24,791 bases of DNA. It comes from Branchiostoma floridae. Taxonomy: Eukaryota; Chordata; Leptocardii; Amphioxiformes; Branchiostomatidae. Below are positions 18,964-24,791 of this stretch, piece by piece (position 1 is the first letter of the stretch; the number at the start of each line of letters is the position of its first letter). The stretch spans positions 1 through 24,791 of the forward strand of contig NW_023365835.1 in the NCBI RefSeq assembly GCF_000003815.2, read 5' to 3'. Both the position numbers and the translations under genes were made by a program. The notes under the pieces are model-generated. The model made no database searches and was not told the origin of the DNA. It worked only from the letters and a program-made list of their open reading frames with translations.

Positions 18964-19030
18964 AGCATCAGGTGCGCCGTCTGGCGGAGAAAAGCAATTT
19001 TGCAGTAGAGGGCTTCTGGGTCAACGAAGA
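18964..19030 (+). pseudogene. partial duplicate of EgtD-like exon 6
   Basis: 67 bp that match 18833-18899 with three substitutions. Two are synonymous in the gene's frame (AAC to AAT, GTT to GTA) and one changes Val to Ala. It starts just 22 bp after the stop codon and has no own splice acceptor in view. It reads on directly into decayed LINE reverse transcriptase. Confidence 0.85.
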
Positions 19031-19049
19031 GTACATATACAAGTCAACG

Positions 19050-19570
19050 TCAACCCCATCCTCCACATGCACCTTGGTCACAACTGATCTATCTAATGCC
19101 TTCGACAGAGTGGACCATCTACAAGCGTCAGATGTCTGTTGGACCTTGGTTGTACAGTTTCATCTTCATTGCTTTGATCGACAGGGCACTTCGGGATGTA
19201 GTTGAACGCTGGAAGTACGTGGGCGATATGAGCCTTGCACAAATGTGATCCATCCGTCAACCTTGCACCCTTCAACTAACTCTGAATGACTTATGTTACT
19301 GGGTTAACGAGCATAGAATGAAACTGAATTCACAAAAATTCAAAGTACATGACGATGATTGTATGCTTCGCGAAATCCCCCCCAGCCATCGCAACCACTC
19401 ATGCTTGAAGGGCAGGTTCTAGAAACAGTAGGGTCCACCGAAGTCGNTTTACTTGATTGGTCATTGGTCCTTGGAAGTTGACTTTGACCCCACGTTACGA
19501 AGAGATGCATACACATCTCAGTCCTCCGTCTGCGTAGAGCTCCCGCTGTCTCCCCCTAACTCCTCCTGAC
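19050..19570 (+). pseudogene. decayed CR1/Jockey-type LINE reverse transcriptase
   Basis: LVTTDLSNAFDRVDH at 19074-19118 is reverse transcriptase motif A. After a deletion and a frame change, IALIDRALRDVVERWKYVGD and MSLAQM appear, where YVGD stands in place of the catalytic YVDD. NEHRMKLNSQKFKV follows, and ISVLRLRRAP further on. Several stops, frameshifts and the loss of a catalytic Asp make it non-functional. An N is at 19447. Confidence 0.75.
19447..19447. other. single undetermined base
   Basis: One N lies about six bases before the point where similarity to the left arm begins. It may mark a join or low-coverage base, so the right arm's inner boundary should be treated with caution. 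Confidence 0.9.
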
Positions 19571-20907
19571 CACCGCGAAAGCAGAAAACTCGTCACCACC
19601 GAGGACGGTTTTGGATGCCGAAGGGAGCTCGAGGGCTTAGCGGTCTCGCGTACGGGGGACCTTTGCTTCCCCGGAAGATTTGGTGTTATGCTTTTTTTGC
19701 GGACGACGAGACATTTTGACAGTTTTCCTCGTGTACTGAATATTGTGTCTGCTTTGCAGGAGGTATAGAGCTATGTTTGCTGTGTTGGATGCCATCGAGT
19801 ACGACTGAATTTTTGGTGGCCAGCCACACCTTTTGTAACCCTTGTGTTTTTTATTGTTAGTGTTCTAGGGGATTTTTTCCTGTTTGGGGAGGAAAGACCC
19901 AGGGAACAGAGCTGGCTGCATTATATGATTTTTTCTTTCAGCGTTTAATCCGCTTAACTTAATCCTGGCCGGGGTGAGTTAAGGACGCCTTTAGTTCATG
20001 CTGACGTTTTGTCCCATTTTGGAGCTGTGTGATTCTTGTGTGATTTCTTGATTTTGTGAATGTTTTAAGCCGAATCGGAGCTACATGAGATAGATCTTTG
20101 TGCAGAAACAAGATGGCGGTTCTCTTTGAAATCTTTTGTCTCGCCAATCTACCGTAATACTCCATCAGGGAAAGATATGGATGCTGGCATTTATTGCTGA
20201 GGTGTGGAGCAGAACGAAAGTTTCCAGATTTTGATGTCTTTTATTTTCGGTAATATTTCAGGCAGAAACAGAGGACAACGATGGCATGGTCTATGAGGCA
20301 AGATGGCGACCCCGGGATTTCTTTGTCTTTCAGGACTAGATGTTACTCCTCTGAGAGAGTTTGGCCTAGTGTTCAGCCACCGTCTCTGAGCTTTGAATGC
20401 TGCAGTTGGTACGATTTGGGTGTCATTTTCTGTTTTGGCGAGGTAAAATTTCTTTTGCAGTCCTAGATGGAACGTCGCGGTTGTGTTTGGGGTTCTGCGA
20501 GTATTTGCATTAGTTTGGGGTTTGATTTGCATGTGCCTGAATGTGTAACTGTAAGGCGCAGGGGAAGTTGCAATTGTGAATGTGCGCGTGCTAATCCCCA
20601 CGTGCACATAACGCGGCTCGCTCGCATGTGCTGGGACTGGGCGGTGTGCAAGTTTCGTATGTATTTAGACTTGTGTTTGTCTGGGACCGGACCTGTTGCC
20701 AGGCACCCGTTCCTCCCCACTGTCTCATGGTTCACGTGTTGTTCATACAGGTCTGATGCAGCTCCGGGACAAGCCACCATCAACCTTGCCAGATGTGTGG
20801 CCATGGGACCCGTCGGTGGCATGCAAAGAGGGGTCAAGATGCACCAGGGAACCTGTTAGGCTATGATGTTTTTGTTGTGAACCACGTTTTTTTAATGAAG
20901 ATATTTT

Positions 20908-20913
20908 AATAAA
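20908..20913 (+). terminator. first AATAAA downstream of the EgtD-like stop codon
   Basis: No AATAAA or ATTAAA was seen on the plus strand between the stop at 18942 and this hexamer, which lies inside the right arm in a segment the left arm lacks. If used, the gene's 3' UTR would include about 1.4 kb of the arm. Confidence 0.3.
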
Positions 20914-21126
20914 AATATTTTAAGATACCAGGGAACCCGAAGAGGCGGCTTTATGGCGCAATGCTACAAGGGACAGCAGTAGGAGGATCAGGGTCGACTA
21001 GCACTCCAGTCCGCGACACCGCCCAGCCCCAGCTCAAGGAAATTGGACTGTGAGTCATTTTCGGTTGTTCTCTTTTCAGCAGGTTCTCCCCCCTCCTTTT
21101 TTCTTGTTACTTTTGAGATATCGTTC

Positions 21127-21783
21127 TCCAGTGTGATGGGGTACCACGGGACGCTGGATTGTTCAGTAATAATCGAGTAACCCTGTTTTGTTTCGTTTAG
21201 TCTGACGCCTTGGTGAATAGCACGACGAGACACCGCGGAAAGCTGGTATTTTCTTTTTAGTATGGGATTATCATTCAGTGCGACGGGGTTCCGCAGAAAG
21301 CTGAATGATTCGGAAAGTGTGTAGTTGTATTTTAGCTTGGTGTGACTTTACCCAGCGCGAAGGGTTTCCGCGGAAAGCTGGACAATCCGAAAATTTGTGT
21401 ACGTTTCTCTCGTGATACAATGTGATGACATCCAGCGCGAAGGGGTTCCGCAGAAAGCCGGACGATCCGAAAATTTGTGTACGTTTCTCTCGTGAAACGC
21501 TGTGAAGACATCCAGGGCGAAGGGGTTCCGCAGAAAGCTGGACGATCCAAAACTTTGTGTACGTTTCTCTCGTGAAACGCTGTGACGACATCCAGGGCGA
21601 AGGGGTTCCGCGGAAAGCTGGATGATCCGACAAGTCACGTACGTTCTTTCTTGACAATGCTGTGACATTAACTGGCGCGAAGGGATTCCACGGAAGGTTT
21701 GGACGATCCGAGAAGTTGTGTATGTTCTTTTTTTACTTTTTGTGACTTTATCCAGCGCGATGGGGTTCCGCGGCAGGCTGGAT
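21127..21783 (+). repeat. palindromic ~80-bp tandem units in the right arm
   Basis: A unit at 21127 and an array with starts near 21273, 21351, 21430, 21510, 21590, 21671 and 21750 (period 79-82 bp). The core is ATCCAGC-gcgaagggGTTCCGCGGAAA-GCTGGAT, followed by a spacer such as gatccgaaaatttgtgtacg. The units at 21430-21590 are nearly identical, suggesting recent tandem duplication. The unit at 21273 has ATTCAG with CTGAAT, a paired change in both arms. Confidence 0.88.
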
Positions 21784-21890
21784 AACATGCTCTGCGGGAG
21801 TGTGTAAGGACCTGGGCCGGACTGAGGCTTGGCTAAGAAGGGTACGTGGGAAACGGGCACTGAAAAAAGGAGTGAACAGGTTGATATGCA

Positions 21891-22230
21891 TTTTGTAAAT
21901 GATGGTGAGGGGAGAGAACTTGAAAGCAGATCGTCTCCTGTTTGGTAAATGATGATGAAGGTGAACAAAATCAAAAGCAGGTCATCTGCTATTTTAAATG
22001 ATGGGGAAGGGGGGCATATTCGACAGCAGGTCGTCTGCTGTTTTGTAAATGATTGTCAATGGAGTTGTATTCGAAAGCAGGTTGTCTGCTGAAGGGCAAG
22101 GGGGTGCGTATTCAAAAACGGATTGTCTGCTGTTTGTAAGTAAATGGCAAGGGGGTGTATTCAAAAGCAAGTCATCTAATGTTTTGTAAACGATGAGCGA
22201 AGGGAGTGTATTTGAAAGCAGTGTATTTGA
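21891..22230 (+). repeat. degenerate left edge of the minisatellite (about 50-bp units)
   Basis: Units with cores at 21922, 21973, 22022 and 22073 are 49-51 bp apart because they contain an extra ttttgtaaatgat-like segment after the ctgctg core. The next unit is about 41 bp away. These look like an older or ancestral form of the 40-bp unit. Confidence 0.75.
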
Positions 22231-24791
22231 AAGCAGGTCGTCTGCTGATGGACAAGGGGGGTGTATTCGAAAGCAGGTCGTCTGCTGATGCACAAGGGGG
22301 CGAATTCGAAAGCAGGTCGTTTGCTGATGGGCAAGGGGGGGCGTATTTGAAAGCAGGTCGTCTGCTGATGGGCAAGGGGGGCGTTATCGAAAGCAGGTCG
22401 TCTGCTGATGGGCAAGGGGGGCGTATTCGAAAGCAGGTCGTCTGCTGATGGACAAGAGGGGCGATATTGAAAACAATTCGTCTGCTAATGCACATGGGGG
22501 GCATTTTCCAAAGCAGGTCGTCTGCTGTTGGACAAGAGGGGCGTTATCCAAAGCAGGTCGTCTGCTGATGGGCAAACGGGGCGTAATCGAAAGCAGGTCG
22601 TCTGCTGATGGGCAAGGGGGCGTTTTCCAAAGCAGGTCGTCTGCTGATGGGAAAAGGGGGGCGTATTCGAAAGCAGGTCGTCTGCTTATGGGAATGGGGG
22701 TGTGTGTTATCGAAAGCAGGTCGTCTGCGTCTGGGAAAGGGGGGTGTATTCGAAAGCAGGTCGTCTGCTAATGGAAAAAGGGGGCGTTATGGAAATCAGG
22801 TCGTCTGCTGATGGGCAAGGGGGGCGTTTTCCAAAGCAGGTCGTCTGCTGCTGGGCAAGGGGGGCGTTTTCCAAAGCAGGTTGTCTGCTGATGGGCAAGG
22901 GGGCCGTTTTCAAAAGCAGGTCGTCTGCTTAAGGGCAAGGGGGGCGTTATCCAAAGCAGGTCGTCTGCTGATGGGCAAGGGGGCCGTTTTCAAAAGCAGG
23001 TCGTCTGCTTATGGGCAAGGGGGGCGTTATCCAAAGCAGGTTGTCTGCTGATGGAAAAGGGGGACGTTATGGAAAGCAGGTCGTCTGCTCCTGGGCAAGG
23101 GGGGCGTTATTGAAAGCAGGTCTTCTGCTGATGGGCAAGAGGGGCGTTATCTAAAGCAGGTCGTCTGCTGATGGGCAAGGGGGGCGTTATCAAAAGCAGG
23201 TCGTCTGCTGATGGGCAAGAGGGGCGTTATCTAAAGCAGGTCTTCTGATGATGGGCAAGGGGGGCGTATTCGAAAGCAGGTCGTCTGCTGATGGGCAAGG
23301 GGGGCGTTATCAAAAGCAGGTCGTCTGCTGATGGACAAGAGGGGCGATATTGAAAACAATTCGTCTGCTAATGCACATGGGGGGCATTTTCCAAAGCAGG
23401 TCGTCTGCTGTTGGACAAGAGGGGCGTTATCCAAGGCATGTCGTCTGCTGATGGGCAAAGGGGGCGTAATCGAAAGCAGGTCGTCTGCTGATGGGCAAGG
23501 GGGCGTTTTCCAAAGCAGGTCGTCTGCTGATGGGAAAAGGGGGCGTATTCGAAAGCAGGTCGTCTGCTTATGGGAATGGGGGTGTGTGTTATCGAAAGCA
23601 GGTCGTCTGCGGCTGGGAAAGGGGGGTGTATTCGAAAGCAGGTCGTCTGCTAATGGAAAAAGGGGGCGTTATGGAAATCAGGTCATCTGCTCCTGGGCAA
23701 GGGGGCCGTTTTCAAAAGCAGGTCGTCTGCTGATGGGCAAGGGGGGCGTTATCAAAAGCAGGTCGTCTGCTGATGGACAAGAGGGGCGATATTGAAAACA
23801 ATTCGTCTGCTAATGCACATTTTCCACAGCATGTCGTCTGCTGTTGGACAAGAGGGGCGTTATCCAAAGCATGTCGTCTGCTGATGGGCAAAGGGGGCGT
23901 AATCGAAAGCAGGTCGTCTGCTGATGGGCAATGGGGCGTTTTCCAAAGCAGGTCGTCTGCTGATGGGAAAAGGGGGCGTATTCGAAAGCAGGTCCTCTGC
24001 TGATGGGCAATGGGGGCGTTATCGAAAGCAGGTCGTCTGCTCCTGGGCAAGAGGGGCGTTATCGAAAGCAGGTCGTCTGCTGATGGGCAAGAGGGGCGTA
24101 TTCGAAAGCAGGTTGTCTGCTGATGGGCAAAGGGGGCGTTTTCCAAAGCAGGTCGTCTGCTGAAGGGCAAGGGGGGCGTATTCGAAAGCAGGTCGTCTGC
24201 TGATGGGCAATGGGGGCGTATTCGAAAGCAGGTCATCTGCTGATGGCCAAGGGGGGGGGCGTTTTCCAAAGCAGGTCGTCTGCTGATGGGAAAAGGGGGG
24301 CGTATTCGAAAGCAGGTCGTCTGCTTATGGGAATGGGGGTGTGTGTTATCGAATGCAGGTCGTCTGCTGATAGGCAAGGGGGGCGTTATCGAAAGCAGGT
24401 CGTCTGCTGATGGGCAAGGGGGGCGTATTCGAAAGCAGGTCGTCTGCTGATGGACAAGGGGGGGGGCGTTTTCCAAAGCAGGTCGTCTGCTGATGGGAAA
24501 AGGGGGGCGTATTCGAAAGCAGGTCGTCTGCTTATGGGAATGGGGGTGTGTGTTATCGAAAGCAGGTCGTCTGCTGATGGGCAAGGGGGGCGTTATTGAA
24601 AGCAGGTGTTTGCTGATGGGCAAGGGGGGCGTATTCGAAAGCAGGTCGTCTGCTGATGGGCAAAGGGGGGCGTTATCGAAAGCAGGTCGTCTGCTGAAGG
24701 GCAAGGGGGGCGTATTGGAAAGCCAGGTCGTCTGCTGATGGGCAAGGGGGGCGTTCCGGAAGCAGGTGTTTGCTGATGGGCAAGGGGGGCG
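22231..24791 (+). repeat. 40-bp G-rich minisatellite array (about 64 units, continues past window)
   Basis: Consensus unit gaaagcaggtcgtctgctga followed by tgggcaaggggggcgttatc. Each unit carries the inverted repeat AGCAG-gtcgt-CTGCT and G-runs (ggg, gggggg). Variant units (gatattgaaaacaattcg, ggaatgggggtgtgtg) recur in blocks and show higher-order duplication. Because 40 is not a multiple of 3 and the consensus lacks stops in several frames, long open frames appear on both strands, including 330 codons on the minus strand. They have no sign of being genes. Confidence 0.95.

Larger units (their letters stand above)
19453..21890 (+). repeat. right arm of the large inverted repeat
   Basis: Inverted counterpart of 12475-14456, with the same landmarks in reverse order. 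It is about 400 bp longer, through extra palindromic units and small insertions (such as around 19900-19960 and 20880-20950). The open frames inside (20191-20859) are not conserved in the left arm, so they are unlikely to be genes. Homology fades at about 21890, where the minisatellite begins. Confidence 0.85.

Noticed and set aside
18939-19205. Fusion protein of exon-6 copy and reverse transcriptase
   Set aside because: The frame opens at a GTG overlapping the gene's stop codon, has no acceptor or start, and runs into a decayed LINE.
20467-20859. 130-codon frame in the right arm
   Set aside because: The frame is not preserved in the homologous left arm and shows no family features.
12475-21890. 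Polinton/Maverick or other named giant transposon
   Set aside because: No polymerase, integrase, capsid-like or transposase sequence is recognisable in the arms or between them, so no class name is justified.
23712-24704. 330-codon open frame on the minus strand, with many similar frames on both strands from 22.0 kb to the end
   Set aside because: They arise from a 40-bp repeat without stops. The frame rotates with each unit, composition is repetitive, and single-base indels between units would break any real protein.
22231-24791. CRISPR-like array
   Set aside because: The unit is conserved throughout its length, with no unique spacers, and the setting is an animal genome.

Overview
This is a piece of an animal genome. 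The coding exons are short, interrupted by AT-rich introns with GT/AG borders, and surrounded by LINE fragments, MITEs, microsatellites and a large minisatellite. An F-type lectin exon, CR1/L2-like reverse transcriptase fragments and the style of the dispersed repeats suggest an amphioxus (Branchiostoma) or a close marine invertebrate. That is an inference from family recognition; no search was run.

Layout. 1-1170: minus strand, one F-type lectin (fucolectin-like) exon (515-750) and the C-terminal part of a LINE reverse transcriptase broken by a (CT)n tract. 1180-9510: repeat-dominated. It holds three copies of a (CA/GT)n-bearing dispersed repeat, three copies of a second dispersed repeat (one interrupted by a 369-bp hAT-like element with a 5-bp target duplication), LINE 3' ends meeting tail to tail near 7.15 kb, a possible minus-strand promoter and first exon near 2.83-2.96 kb, and a foldback MITE at 9.3-9.5 kb. 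There is an assembly gap at 1979-2024.

9860-18942: the one well-supported gene, on the plus strand. Six coding exons (11360-11550, 14551-14759, 15429-15635, 17304-17425, 18100-18232, 18749-18942) join in consistent phase into a 351-residue protein of the EgtD-like (histidine N-alpha-methyltransferase, Methyltransf_33) family with a mitochondrial-type presequence. A 5' UTR exon is likely at about 9860-10099. Intron 3 contains a small intronless reading frame with one in-frame TGA, CCAAT boxes upstream and a poly(A) signal downstream.

12475-14456 and 19453-21890: two arms of about 2.0 and 2.4 kb that are imperfect inverted copies of each other. The left arm fills most of intron 1 and ends about 95 bp before exon 2. 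The right arm begins about 510 bp after the stop codon. Exons 2-6 therefore sit in a 5-kb loop between inverted arms, while exon 1 lies outside. Each arm carries a tandem array of roughly 80-bp units built around a CCGCGG-centred palindrome. Between the stop codon and the right arm lie a diverged 67-bp copy of part of exon 6 and a decayed LINE reverse transcriptase.

21890-24791: a 40-bp G-rich minisatellite of about 65-70 units running off the window, with a 50-bp ancestral-type unit at its left edge and higher-order duplication at about 442 bp. Long open frames here are by-products of the repeat and not genes.

The points most worth following are the EgtD-like enzyme with an altered substrate-pocket motif (Asn where EgtD has the histidine-binding Glu), the inverted arms enclosing its body, and the palindromic units whose stem arms change together.
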